A stretch of DNA of 15,578 bases from AM-2324 sp042091035 (GTDB taxonomy: Bacteria > Bacteroidota > Bacteroidia > Chitinophagales > Saprospiraceae): assembly GCA_042091035.1 (NCBI GenBank), contig JBELIG010000061.1, forward strand, positions 1 through 15,578. Direction: 5' to 3'. Shown in pieces: positions 5,900 to 13,663 of this stretch (positions are counted from its first letter, which is position 1; each line of letters starts with the position of its first letter). Under the pieces are notes generated by a model, which was not told the origin of the DNA, did no database searches, and saw only the letters and a program-made list of their open reading frames with translations. Both the position numbers and the translations under genes were made by a program.

Positions 5900-7360
5900 A
5901 TGAATCAGAGATTATCTAAAGAGACCATTGGTTTGGTATTGGGTCCATTTTTATTTGTTCTTTTTTTCTTTATCATAAAGGCTGAATCGATGAGCGATGA
6001 AGCTAGAGGTATACTAGCAGCTAGTCTTTGGATTGCAACTTGGTGGATGACAGAAGCCCTCCCTATCGCAGTTACAGCTTTACTACCTATTATCTTATTC
6101 CCTATTAGTGGTGGACTAGATCTTACTGAAACATCTTCATCTTATGGGCACAAATACATATTTCTATATATCGGTGGCTTTATTCTTGCTATAGCTATTG
6201 AGCGTTGGAATTTGCATAAAAGAATTGCGCTCAACATTATAAAACTTATAGGTTCAAATCAGAGACTTATTATTCTTGGCTTTATGCTTGCAACTGCATT
6301 TTTATCGATGTGGATATCAAATACTGCAACAACCATCATGATGTTACCAATAGGCCTAGCAATTAGCCTACGATTGAAGGATAATCCTTCAACAAATACT
6401 AATGAGCATACCAATTTTGGAAAAAGCCTTATGATTGCAATCGCTTATAGTGCATCTATAGGAGGTATAGCAACGCTTATTGGTACAGCACCTAACTTGG
6501 TACTTGCAGGTATAATAGAAGACCTATACCAGATAGAAATAACCTTTGCACAATGGTTATCCATTGGCTTTCCTGTTTCTATTGTACTATTAATTGCCTG
6601 CTGGTATTACCTCACATTCATAGCCTTTGATTTTAGTTCTAAATCATTTCCCGGAGGTGAGGGACTAATCAAGCAACAGATAAAAGAGTTGGGACCGATA
6701 AGTAAAAATGAGAAAAAAGTCCTCCTTTTATTTTTCATAACCGCAATATCTTGGATCAGCAGATCCATCTTTCTTGACAAACTAATCCCAGGAATAGACG
6801 ATTCCATTATTGCTATAATTGCCTGTACCCTATTATTTATAGTTCCTAGTTCGGCTCCTGAAGGTGGCAAATTGTTAACCTGGGCAGAAGCTGCAAAGTT
6901 GCCATGGGGGATTTTACTCTTATTTGGAGGAGGACTAGCTATTGCAAATGGTTTTAAATCAAGTGGTCTAGCAGAATGGATAGGTATTCAATTGAGTGGA
7001 CTAAAAAGCATAGACCTCTTCTTTATACTACTAATATTAGTAAGTGCAATAAATTTCCTGACGGAAATCACCTCTAATTTGGCTACTACTTCAATGATGT
7101 TACCAATCCTTGCTCCTCTTGGTATATCCGTTGGGCTACATCCTTTTGTGTTAATGACTGCATGCACCATAGCTGCATCATGCGCATTTATGCTGCCTGT
7201 TGCTACGCCTCCTAATGCAATTGTATTTGGATCTGGATATTTGAAAATAAGCGACATGGCTAAGACTGGTGTTTGGATGAATATCGTCGCAATTTTATTA
7301 ATTAGCATTTATGCATACTTCTTTATGCCTTTGCTATGGAAATTACCAGACATCTTCTAA
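5900..7360 (+). CDS. SLC13/DASS family sodium:carboxylate (or sulfate) symporter
   Basis: This is an inner-membrane symporter that brings in dicarboxylates such as succinate, or sulfate, with sodium, as in the VcINDY/NaDC family. The 486-residue product has the usual family length and about eleven hydrophobic segments. Diagnostic blocks are WWMTEALPIAVTALLP (48-63), the first substrate and sodium loop with SNT at 140-142 (SNTATTIMMLP), GTAPNLVLAG (195-204), the second loop TSNLATTSMMLP (391-402) and LPVATPPNAIVFGSG (432-446). The second loop has Ser-Asn-Leu where VcINDY has Ser-Asn-Thr; members with other residues here are known, so this hints at substrate choice without settling it. The start is an ATG without a Shine-Dalgarno sequence. 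It is the only large plus-strand gene, and its stop overlaps the end of the convergent alkyltransferase gene by 4 bp. The direct repeats at 5782-5815 may control it. Confidence 0.92.
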   Translation: MNQRLSKETIGLVLGPFLFVLFFFIIKAESMSDEARGILAASLWIATWWMTEALPIAVTALLPIILFPISGGLDLTETSSSYGHKYIFLYIGGFILAIAIERWNLHKRIALNIIKLIGSNQRLIILGFMLATAFLSMWISNTATTIMMLPIGLAISLRLKDNPSTNTNEHTNFGKSLMIAIAYSASIGGIATLIGTAPNLVLAGIIEDLYQIEITFAQWLSIGFPVSIVLLIACWYYLTFIAFDFSSKSFPGGEGLIKQQIKELGPISKNEKKVLLLFFITAISWISRSIFLDKLIPGIDDSIIAIIACTLLFIVPSSAPEGGKLLTWAEAAKLPWGILLLFGGGLAIANGFKSSGLAEWIGIQLSGLKSIDLFFILLILVSAINFLTEITSNLATTSMMLPILAPLGISVGLHPFVLMTACTIAASCAFMLPVATPPNAIVFGSGYLKISDMAKTGVWMNIVAILLISIYAYFFMPLLWKLPDIF

Positions 7361-7887
7361 AACAAGGTATGTAATTGTGGTGTATTGGCTAATTCTAGCT
7401 GCAATAATCTTTTTTTACGATCTACACCACCAGAATACCCAGTGAGTGTTCCATCAGATCCAATAACCCTATGGCAAGGAACTAGAATAGAAACAGGATT
7501 CTTACTATTAGCATTGGCAACAGCTCTATATGAATTTATAAGTTCTAACCTATTAGCAAGGTATTTGTAACTGCAGGTAACACCATACACAATGGAACAC
7601 AAGGCAGTCCAAACTTCTAATTGAAACTCCGTTCCTTTTAAATCTAATTTTGATTCAAACTCTTTCAAGTTCCCATGAAAGTACTGGTCTAACTCTTGTT
7701 CAAGAAATTCTAAATGCCGATTCGCTTCCTTTAAAACAGGCAGCCCCGAGAGCTGTCCATAATATTGATACAGGTCATTCAGCCGAACGCTATCTAAAAA
7801 ACCAAGATGACACACACCACTGTCACTAGAGACAGCGATCATGGCTCCGAGCGGACTATTTATGTAAGATGAATAGAATGGTTTCAT
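7357..7887 (-). CDS. ogt: Methylated-DNA--[protein]-cysteine S-methyltransferase (O6-alkylguanine repair)
   Basis: This suicide repair protein moves the alkyl group from O6-alkylguanine (or O4-alkylthymine) in DNA to its own cysteine. The 176-residue product matches the Ogt length. An N-terminal ribonuclease-like domain begins with YINSPLGAM (about 8-16). The C-terminal winged-helix domain contains FQLEVWTALCSIVYG (88-102), RAVANANSKNPVSILVPCHRV (from 121) with the acceptor Cys at 138, and GTLTGYSGG (146-154). The frame can extend to a TTG at 7917, but the ATG at 7885-7887 gives the normal N terminus. There is no AraC or AlkA domain, so it is not the Ada type. The gene converges with the symporter gene, overlapping it by 4 bp, so it is probably transcribed alone. 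The symbol could equally be mgt or adaB by local convention. Confidence 0.93.
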   Translation of the reverse strand: MKPFYSSYINSPLGAMIAVSSDSGVCHLGFLDSVRLNDLYQYYGQLSGLPVLKEANRHLEFLEQELDQYFHGNLKEFESKLDLKGTEFQLEVWTALCSIVYGVTCSYKYLANRLELINSYRAVANANSKNPVSILVPCHRVIGSDGTLTGYSGGVDRKKRLLQLELANTPQLHTLF

Positions 7888-8019
7888 GTGATAAAGTTGG
7901 TTGTTCTCGATCTTCAATATTCAAAAACATTACTGACTATATCAAGTACAAATACATGATAATCAACACAAAACAATAAGATAAACTATATAAATATCAA
8001 GAAAATTAAAATTTTGCAA

Positions 8020-8547
8020 TTAAATTACGGGATAAAGGACCTGTTCCTTAATAACTGCTATTTCCCTATTGTACCTATAAAAATCATGCTCACCTCCAAT
8101 TACTTCGATTCGATTCGTTTCCATTGTTTCAAACCAGTCGATCGAAGGGCCAAAAGATTCATTAGAGCCAAAAATCAAGGAAACCTGGCAAGTTGGTCTT
8201 TCGGTTTCAAGCCGAAGACGAGTGGACGAAACACAGGTCAAACGTTCTACATAGGTTGATCTCATCGCAGCTTTCCATGCAATGGCTCCACCAATGCTAA
8301 AAGCAAGAATATGAACGGGTTCTTCTAATGAGAGAAACAATCGCTCTGCGGCCCGCTCGATTCCCCCATTAATGAATTGTCGATGAAGAGATTCTTTGGT
8401 GTATACTCTTTTATCAATGCATGCAAGTTCGAGAGAATCAATAACACGAATCTCAAAATAAGCTTCGAATTCATCAAGGTATCGGTTCAAAAAAGATGCC
8501 TTCCTAAGACCCCAAAGATCAGTTAATATCAGTAATTTTTTCTTCAT
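8020..8547 (-). CDS. Small alpha/beta-hydrolase fold protein
   Basis: The 175-residue product looks like a compact, lidless alpha/beta-hydrolase. An N-terminal strand KKLLILTDLWG is followed by a nucleophile elbow A-F-S-I-G-G with Ser84 after the strand PVHILAF, and a late His154 in GGEHDFY where the catalytic histidine is expected. The acid after strand 6 is unclear: FGSNESFG has Glu130 rather than the usual Asp, so the triad may be altered. The substrate is unknown. The start at 8547 is supported by a GGAA ribosome-binding-like sequence 9-12 nt upstream; a longer frame from 8586 would overlap the upstream gene by 35 nt. The methyltransferase gene ends only 4 nt before this start, so the two are very likely co-transcribed and may act on one pathway. 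No signal peptide is seen. Confidence 0.65.
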   Translation of the reverse strand: MKKKLLILTDLWGLRKASFLNRYLDEFEAYFEIRVIDSLELACIDKRVYTKESLHRQFINGGIERAAERLFLSLEEPVHILAFSIGGAIAWKAAMRSTYVERLTCVSSTRLRLETERPTCQVSLIFGSNESFGPSIDWFETMETNRIEVIGGEHDFYRYNREIAVIKEQVLYPVI

Positions 8548-8551
8548 GATT

Positions 8552-9181
8552 TTAGTATTCCTTTTCAACATCAAGCTTTCTAGCAATCAAAACTTCATGT
8601 TTTGCAATAAGCTCTTTCTCTGAAGCATGTAGAACCTGAAAATGCTTTAACCTGCTTAAGCCGACTTGATCAACCAAATTAAAAATAAAATCGTTGGAAA
8701 TTAATTGATCCGGGCGAAGTAAATCTAGCTCCTTTTTATGATCCTCCTGATAAGTCAAATACAGTAATCCATGCGCATATAATTTCCTGCAGGCTGTTGA
8801 TACTAGGTGAGCAATATCATCTTCGTCTAAATATGGAAAACCAAAACCAATGCTGATAATATCAAATGCACCATCCAGTTCTGAAACCTTTTTGATGTGC
8901 ATTTCTTTAGTTTTACAGTCCTGGATATTCCAGTCTATTGAAGAATCCATATTAGAGGATAGTTCAGCAACTAACAGTCTTGCGGAAGGTAACTTTTCGC
9001 CAAGATATTTGGACATATTTGCAGGTTGACTGCCCAGTTTTAAAATGGAAGGATTCTGTTTTGGGCAAGTCTGAATCAAAAACTCATAGGAACCATTAAA
9101 AATATCAAGAGTCGAAGAATCTTGATAAAGTTCAGCCAAATGATCCCATATTTTCAATGTTTCTCTATACCGCTCATCCAT
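8552..9181 (-). CDS. Divergent class I SAM-dependent methyltransferase-like protein
   Basis: The 209-residue product has the layout of a class I methyltransferase. The motif I position is ILKLGSQPAN (46-55), followed by a helix, an acidic end of strand 2 in LLVAELS (Glu73), the motif II strand FDIISIGFGFPYL (106-118), and the post-II/III segment LYAHGLLYLTYQE (134-146). Motif I normally reads (I/L)LELGCGxG; here Ser-Gln-Pro replaces Cys-Gly-x, so SAM binding may be altered or lost. The substrate is unknown; the short C terminus after 170 carries a KHEVLIARK strand typical of the fold end. The ATG at 9179-9181 is the first in frame. The hydrolase gene starts 4 nt after the stop. A 16-bp palindrome lies 17 bp upstream of the start. 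Confidence 0.6.
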   Translation of the reverse strand: MDERYRETLKIWDHLAELYQDSSTLDIFNGSYEFLIQTCPKQNPSILKLGSQPANMSKYLGEKLPSARLLVAELSSNMDSSIDWNIQDCKTKEMHIKKVSELDGAFDIISIGFGFPYLDEDDIAHLVSTACRKLYAHGLLYLTYQEDHKKELDLLRPDQLISNDFIFNLVDQVGLSRLKHFQVLHASEKELIAKHEVLIARKLDVEKEY

Positions 9182-9197
9182 AAATTAAAGTTGAAGC

Positions 9198-9213
9198 TTA
9201 CATATATATGTAA
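9198..9213. promoter_or_regulatory. 16-bp perfect palindrome upstream of the methyltransferase gene
   Basis: TTACATATATATGTAA is a perfect dyad located 17-32 bp upstream of the methyltransferase ATG, where a repressor would block transcription or early elongation. The core is an AT dinucleotide run, so chance is possible. The rest of 9214-9322 shows no gene. Confidence 0.35.
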
Positions 9214-9322
9214 AAAAACTAAAATTAATGGAAATTAAAAATAGATAGGAATAAGATTAGCGGTTACAAAAAAAGATTTTTAAACTTATAATAGACTATA
9301 GCTATTCTATCAAAAACTGCTT

Positions 9323-9652
9323 TTAGCCTAAAACATCTTCTATAAGATCTTTTGTATTGACCTTCAATTTTTCAATATCATTAATTCGAAGCCAATTCAA
9401 AAACTTATCAACTTTAGCNNNNNNNNNNNNNNNNNNNNNNNNNNNNNNNNNNNNNNNNNNNNNNNNNNNNNNNNNNNNNNNNNNNNNNNNNNNNNNNNNN
9501 NNNNNNNNNNNNNNNNNNTAGTTATCATCAAATGGTGACTGTATATCAAGGTCTATATTCAATTCTGAATAAAAACCTTTCTCCACAGCTAGTAGAAAAA
9601 TAATATGATTGGAATTTACAGACCAATCAAGAGCAAGAGACAAATTTTGCAT
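9323..9652 (-). CDS. NMT1/THI5-like substrate-binding protein (interrupted by assembly gap)
   Basis: Members of this family bind thiamine-pyrimidine precursors or similar small molecules and usually feed an ABC importer. The visible N terminus MQNLSLALDWSVNSNHIIF, then AVEKGFYSELNIDLDIQSP, is a strong family signature (LDWxxNxNH, then KGFY). The visible C terminus is only 31 residues (AKVDKFLNWLRIN... to DVLG). Between them sit 100 N. Family members are about 300 residues or more, so the real gap is likely several hundred bases and the apparent intact frame across the N run is accidental. I chose the ATG at 9650-9652 because it begins the conserved strand; a TTG at 9688 is the alternative. 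No signal peptide is seen at this start. No permease or ATPase gene lies next to it in the window. It follows the metallophosphoesterase gene by 68 nt. Confidence 0.7.
   Translation of the reverse strand: MQNLSLALDWSVNSNHIIFLLAVEKGFYSELNIDLDIQSPFDDNXXXXXXXXXXXXXXXXXXXXXXXXXXXXXXXXXXAKVDKFLNWLRINDIEKLKVNTKDLIEDVLG
9419..9518. other. Assembly gap of exactly 100 N
   Basis: There are 100 unresolved bases, the conventional length for a gap of unknown size. It falls inside the NMT1/THI5-like gene, so the distance between flanking sequences, and even their adjacency, depends on scaffolding evidence not visible here. Confidence 0.99.
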
Positions 9653-9720
9653 ATTGTATGTAGCTTTATTAGGATGGAAACACCACAACCAGACTTATGT
9701 TTTAAGGAATCAATTATTAT

Positions 9721-10629
9721 CTATACAAAAACAATCTTATCTGAATTAAGTGACTGCTCGCCATTGAACCTGTAACAAGCCAAATACCCCTTCTTCGCGA
9801 TACTAAAATCAAGACAGCAAATATTTGACTCTTGAATCATAGGTTTTCCCTTTAACCAATAATGACCAAAAAATACGGGTTTCTGGAATTCATCATAAAA
9901 CCTGCCAAGATCTTCATCATCTGCCTTTACTGTTGTATTGGGAATTGAATCCATATAAGGCAATGCAATCTCTTTGAATGAGCGTCCAACTGGATTCTTC
10001 CACCATTTGACACGAACCCTATTGCGAGAATTGCCCTCCGTATCTTTAAAATCAATACCTTCAGGCAGGCCCATTTCTTTCCCCTTTAAGCTAATCTCTA
10101 CAGGGGTGAAAAGTGAATTCTTATCATCAAAAGAACTTAGAAGAGCTGGTTTGTCTAGTCTATTCCCAGACAAATGACTTTTTAATGCTTTTATTTGATC
10201 CTCATCCCAACAAGCATGAACAGCACGAAAATTTTCAGATTCATAAAACAAGGGGAGTTCATAAAACCATTTTAAATGAGAACTTAAAGTGCCACGATTT
10301 TCTTTAAACTGATTTAAAGTTTCAAAATACTGTTTAGTATTTGCTGCCGTATGTGGTCTTAAAGGTTTTCCATCCACTAGGGTCTCGTAGGCCAATGCAT
10401 TGAATTCATGATTGCCCATCAATGCAATTGCTGATCCTGCTTCAACCATAGACCGAACAATATTAAGTGTCAATGGTATATCTGGACCTCGATCTATATA
10501 ATCTCCCAAAAAAAATACCATACGCTCTGGGTGCCTGTAAACATTATTCTCCTTAGAATAACCCAATTTCTTTAGCAAGGCCTCAAGCTTCAGACCGTGA
10601 CCATGAATATCCCCTATAAAATCAAACAT
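9721..10629 (-). CDS. Calcineurin-like metallophosphoesterase (PPP/ApaH-like)
   Basis: This is a cytoplasmic phosphoesterase with a dinuclear metal site. In order it has GDIHG (6-10), GDYIDRG (42-48), GNHE (72-75), a metal-ligand His in AVHACWD (His138) and FFGHYW (His256). These match the Ser/Thr phosphatase and diadenosine-tetraphosphatase (ApaH/PrpE) branch of the superfamily, whose members cleave phosphoproteins or Np4N alarmones; which one applies here cannot be told. The 302-residue length is longer than PrpE (about 240) because of an insert between the His138 and His256 blocks. The start is an ATG at 10627-10629 with the first metal motif close behind, as usual. It is followed after 68 nt by the NMT1-like gene on the same strand, while the upstream GH5 gene is separated by 223 bp with a terminator-like hairpin. 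Confidence 0.88.
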   Translation of the reverse strand: MFDFIGDIHGHGLKLEALLKKLGYSKENNVYRHPERMVFFLGDYIDRGPDIPLTLNIVRSMVEAGSAIALMGNHEFNALAYETLVDGKPLRPHTAANTKQYFETLNQFKENRGTLSSHLKWFYELPLFYESENFRAVHACWDEDQIKALKSHLSGNRLDKPALLSSFDDKNSLFTPVEISLKGKEMGLPEGIDFKDTEGNSRNRVRVKWWKNPVGRSFKEIALPYMDSIPNTTVKADDEDLGRFYDEFQKPVFFGHYWLKGKPMIQESNICCLDFSIAKKGYLACYRFNGEQSLNSDKIVFV

Positions 10630-10767
10630 AATTTATTCGTTTTCAAGTCCTCCATAACAAAAAAAACTTAGCTGCTAACCAAGTGTTTTAAATCACTCTA
10701 TAGTATAAACCCCAAGTGAATAAAAGGAAATGAAAATATCTATCCAATGCACTAAACTTGACCTTCT

Positions 10768-10835
10768 AAAAAATGGGGTTTAAAATTTAAATTAAAGAAA
10801 CGATAATATCATTCTATTTCAAATATTAAACCCCA
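10768..10835 (-). terminator. Long-loop inverted repeat with T tract, probable end of the glycan operon
   Basis: On the minus strand a 10-bp perfect stem TGGGGTTTAA (complement of 10826-10835) pairs with TTAAACCCCA (complement of 10774-10783) and is followed by TTTTTT (10773-10768). The loop is 42 nt and AU-rich, longer than typical. It lies 18 bp after the stop of the GH5 gene. A third related box, AAACCCCAA, is at 10708-10716. Poor folding of the long loop lowers confidence. Confidence 0.45.
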
Positions 10836-10852
10836 AATTATTCTAAAATCAA

Positions 10853-13582
10853 TTATTTATCATGTTTAATCAATTTCCGAATGAGCTGATATCCATTAGC
10901 ATTTTGAATTTTTAAATAGTAAAATCCATCTGCATATGTATTGATAGTGAATTCATCATTTAACTTATAAATCCCTTTGTAATTACGATCTTCTAATAAA
11001 CGCCCAAAAGCATCATAAATCTCTACAGATAAATCCTGTTTAAAGTTAAAGGAACCTGAAATACTAAAACGACCTGCATTTGGATTTGGATAGACCTGAA
11101 TTTGACTTAAGCTTTCTTCAGGAACTTGGCCAACTGAAGTAGGATAATCTACTTCAAACCAATTAATATTTAATGGCCCTTCTTGAACTTCTACACGCAA
11201 GGTATAACGACCTTCAGGGAGCGTAATATCAAAACTTTTTGTCTCCCAAGACTGCCAGCCACCAGTAGGATTAAAGGATGGTTCTTCAATCAATAAGACT
11301 TCCCCAGAAGGATTAAGCAACAATATTTTTAATTCAGCATTACCATATTGAGCTGAATGTCTAAAATCCATTCTATAATCGCCTCCAAATGGTATATTCA
11401 CAGGGTAGTCCATATAGTCGGTAGGATCAAGATAACCAACGTTTTCTCCCCCTCCAATGTCTGTACTTGACTCAATTGATATTCCAGATTGTTCCGTGAA
11501 ATTCTCCGCTTGAATTCTACAAGGAATTTGATACACGAATTCCAAGTTATTCTTCACCTGCTTTTGACTAAACGCTTCAAGTGCAGAACCATCTATAGCT
11601 GTTATGTCTTCTCCAGAATATGATATTTTAATATCATCAGAGTAAATCAGTATTGATTCTAACTGAAACTCAATAATTCTTGGATTATTTAAACTTAGTT
11701 GTACATCATTTATTTGAACAGGATCACCATTTACAAAAATCTCAAAGTCTGAAGGTGTATTTGGTAAGTCATCAGCTAATAACTTATTCGTATTCATTTG
11801 AATGGAATATTCATCCATAGTTTCGGCTGCCACAAACTCCGTAGCTAAACTTGCAGGATCTACATTGGTTTCTATGAAATGAAAACTATTAAGATTAAAA
11901 CCAGCTTGATCTACATAAAATCGAAGTTTTGAATCATTCTTGTCGATGTAAACATGCTCTATCAGCACTGTGGACCAATCCTGCCAACCACCAGTTGGTC
12001 CGGCAAAAGTCGTCCCAGTAACATCGGCATTATCCAATTTTAAGTGAAAACGACCACCAGAACCAGCAGATGCAGTTCTTACTTGAATATTATAAATACC
12101 ACTTTCAGCAACATCTATTTCATATTGCATCCACTCGTCCGTATCCAAGAAACCAACATTGAAACCGTTTGTATTTGTATCATCTTCACAGAACTCTATA
12201 TCAACACCATCATTTCTATAGGCCCACCCATCATTCCAAGAGGTGAACTCACCTGTTGAAACATTATAATTCGCTGACTGAATATCGTGATAAGCTTCGC
12301 CAATAACACCCATATCATAATCTGTGGAGTAAACTACACCTGGGACATTATTGGAAGTAAAAGGAACAGTCCCCTCAGAATTGACTTGTCTAAACATAGC
12401 ATCAACCACATCCTTTTGAAATCTACAATTTTCAATTTTCAAATCCTCAGTGAGTTGCATAAGTGCACTCTTGGCAAAAGCAACAGAAGGCGCACTTCCA
12501 TTGCCACTCCAATAATTGAGCAGTGTGTTATAATCAGCGGATTTTGTGATTGCTAAAGGGCATGAAATTGATTCCACTTTTTTCATAGGCCACCATGCCC
12601 AACCGATTCCTAAATCTTCAAGTAAACGAATAGCATCTGCAAACCAAACATTAGAATTCTCTCCACTTTCTCCAAGATAAAGAGGAACATTATAACTATT
12701 CTGTATGTCTATAACCCACTGCATTGAAGCCTCATCGTTAATGGACCAGTATTTGTGAGGAGCATAAACTAACTGATCATCCCAGGGAGGAGTTAGACCC
12801 GTAAAATCATTCGCAAACCAATTACCTTCAATAAAAATGATATGAGATGGATCTACTGTTCGAATACTGTCCGTGATTTCTTTATACAGATTTTTCAAGG
12901 CTACTCCACCAGGCAAATCCCAATTGGGCTCATTTAATAAATCATAACCCGCCACCCATTCTTCATCTGAATAGCGCTCGGCCAAACGTTTCCAAAGTGC
13001 AACAGTTTTTGCCTTATTTTCACTGCTCTCCCAAAGGGACGGTTTGCTGGGGTCATAGTCAGAGATACCTTCATCATAACCCTGCCCACCAGGAGCTGCA
13101 TGTAGATCTAGAACAACATACATTTCATTGGCAGCACACCAACTAATAAGACTATCGGTCATTTCGAACCCCTTATCAATCCAGGTGTTTTCACCCGTTA
13201 TTGGCTCATCTTCAATTGGAAGCGTAAACAAATTATAATGCATTGGTAATCGCACCGAGTTGAACCCCCAAGACTTCAAGGCCTCAATATCCGCTTTTCG
13301 CACATGATTGGCATACCAAGCTTCATAGAAAAGGTCTGTATCTTCCACTCCTATGAGTTCTTCAATTTTTGCTCTTATTTTTCTTTGAGAATTTGCAAAG
13401 CCTGCCGTTTGCAGCATGTATCCTTCTTGTAGCATCCAGCCACCAAGACCCATACCGCGCAGTAGAATCGTATCTTGATTCTGGTTTACTATAGCTTTAC
13501 CTGAGGTAGTTAAAAAATTTTGCGCATTTGAATTGAAGCAAAAAATGAATAAAAAATATAGTGGAAAGAAAAATCTCTTCAT
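10853..13582 (-). CDS. Secreted GH5 family glycoside hydrolase with two CBM6-like modules and T9SS tail
   Basis: This is an extracellular glycan-cleaving enzyme of 909 residues. A signal peptide (1-20, ending NSNA-Q) precedes a GH5 TIM barrel (about 25-385): RGMGLGGWML (42-51), RLP (111-113), LDLHAAPGGQG (158-168), the acid/base Glu218 in LLNEPNW, HKYW (276-279) and the nucleophile candidate Glu305 in YLGESG. The RGMGLGGWML opening resembles bacterial and fungal exo-beta-1,3-glucanase-type GH5 enzymes, so a beta-glucan such as laminarin is a fair guess; the subfamily is not determined. A CBM6-like module follows (about 415-572, with AYHDIQSANYN and NDGVDIE), then an Ig/SwmB-like linker (575-680), a second CBM6 (689-813, CRIQAENF to NINWFEV), and a type IX sorting domain (826-909, QIQVYPNPNAGRFSI to LIRKLIKHD). 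It is the last gene of the three-gene set, 81 nt after its neighbour, with a terminator-like hairpin between them. Confidence 0.88.
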   Translation of the reverse strand: MKRFFFPLYFLFIFCFNSNAQNFLTTSGKAIVNQNQDTILLRGMGLGGWMLQEGYMLQTAGFANSQRKIRAKIEELIGVEDTDLFYEAWYANHVRKADIEALKSWGFNSVRLPMHYNLFTLPIEDEPITGENTWIDKGFEMTDSLISWCAANEMYVVLDLHAAPGGQGYDEGISDYDPSKPSLWESSENKAKTVALWKRLAERYSDEEWVAGYDLLNEPNWDLPGGVALKNLYKEITDSIRTVDPSHIIFIEGNWFANDFTGLTPPWDDQLVYAPHKYWSINDEASMQWVIDIQNSYNVPLYLGESGENSNVWFADAIRLLEDLGIGWAWWPMKKVESISCPLAITKSADYNTLLNYWSGNGSAPSVAFAKSALMQLTEDLKIENCRFQKDVVDAMFRQVNSEGTVPFTSNNVPGVVYSTDYDMGVIGEAYHDIQSANYNVSTGEFTSWNDGWAYRNDGVDIEFCEDDTNTNGFNVGFLDTDEWMQYEIDVAESGIYNIQVRTASAGSGGRFHLKLDNADVTGTTFAGPTGGWQDWSTVLIEHVYIDKNDSKLRFYVDQAGFNLNSFHFIETNVDPASLATEFVAAETMDEYSIQMNTNKLLADDLPNTPSDFEIFVNGDPVQINDVQLSLNNPRIIEFQLESILIYSDDIKISYSGEDITAIDGSALEAFSQKQVKNNLEFVYQIPCRIQAENFTEQSGISIESSTDIGGGENVGYLDPTDYMDYPVNIPFGGDYRMDFRHSAQYGNAELKILLLNPSGEVLLIEEPSFNPTGGWQSWETKSFDITLPEGRYTLRVEVQEGPLNINWFEVDYPTSVGQVPEESLSQIQVYPNPNAGRFSISGSFNFKQDLSVEIYDAFGRLLEDRNYKGIYKLNDEFTINTYADGFYYLKIQNANGYQLIRKLIKHDK

Positions 13583-13617
13583 TTTATCTTGTTGTTTAAA
13601 ATAGAAAACTATAAAAG

Positions 13618-13645
13618 AAAAAAATGAGGGGAATAATATATCCCC
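13618..13645 (-). terminator. Hairpin with T tract between the repeat-protein and GH5 genes
   Basis: On the minus strand GGGGA (13645-13641) pairs with TCCCC (13632-13628) around an 8-nt loop, and after TCA come seven T (13624-13618). It lies 18 bp after the stop of the triple-repeat gene. A short stem with GC-rich base suggests partial termination, which could lower GH5 expression relative to the binding proteins. Confidence 0.5.
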
Positions 13646-13663
13646 CCCAAATATCTAATCTAT

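Noticed and set aside
6988..7308. 106-codon minus-strand open frame
   Set aside because: It is the antisense shadow of the symporter gene, whose motifs are intact on the plus strand.
8014..8259. 81-codon plus-strand open frame
   Set aside because: It is the antisense shadow of the small hydrolase gene, and its composition is unlike a real protein.
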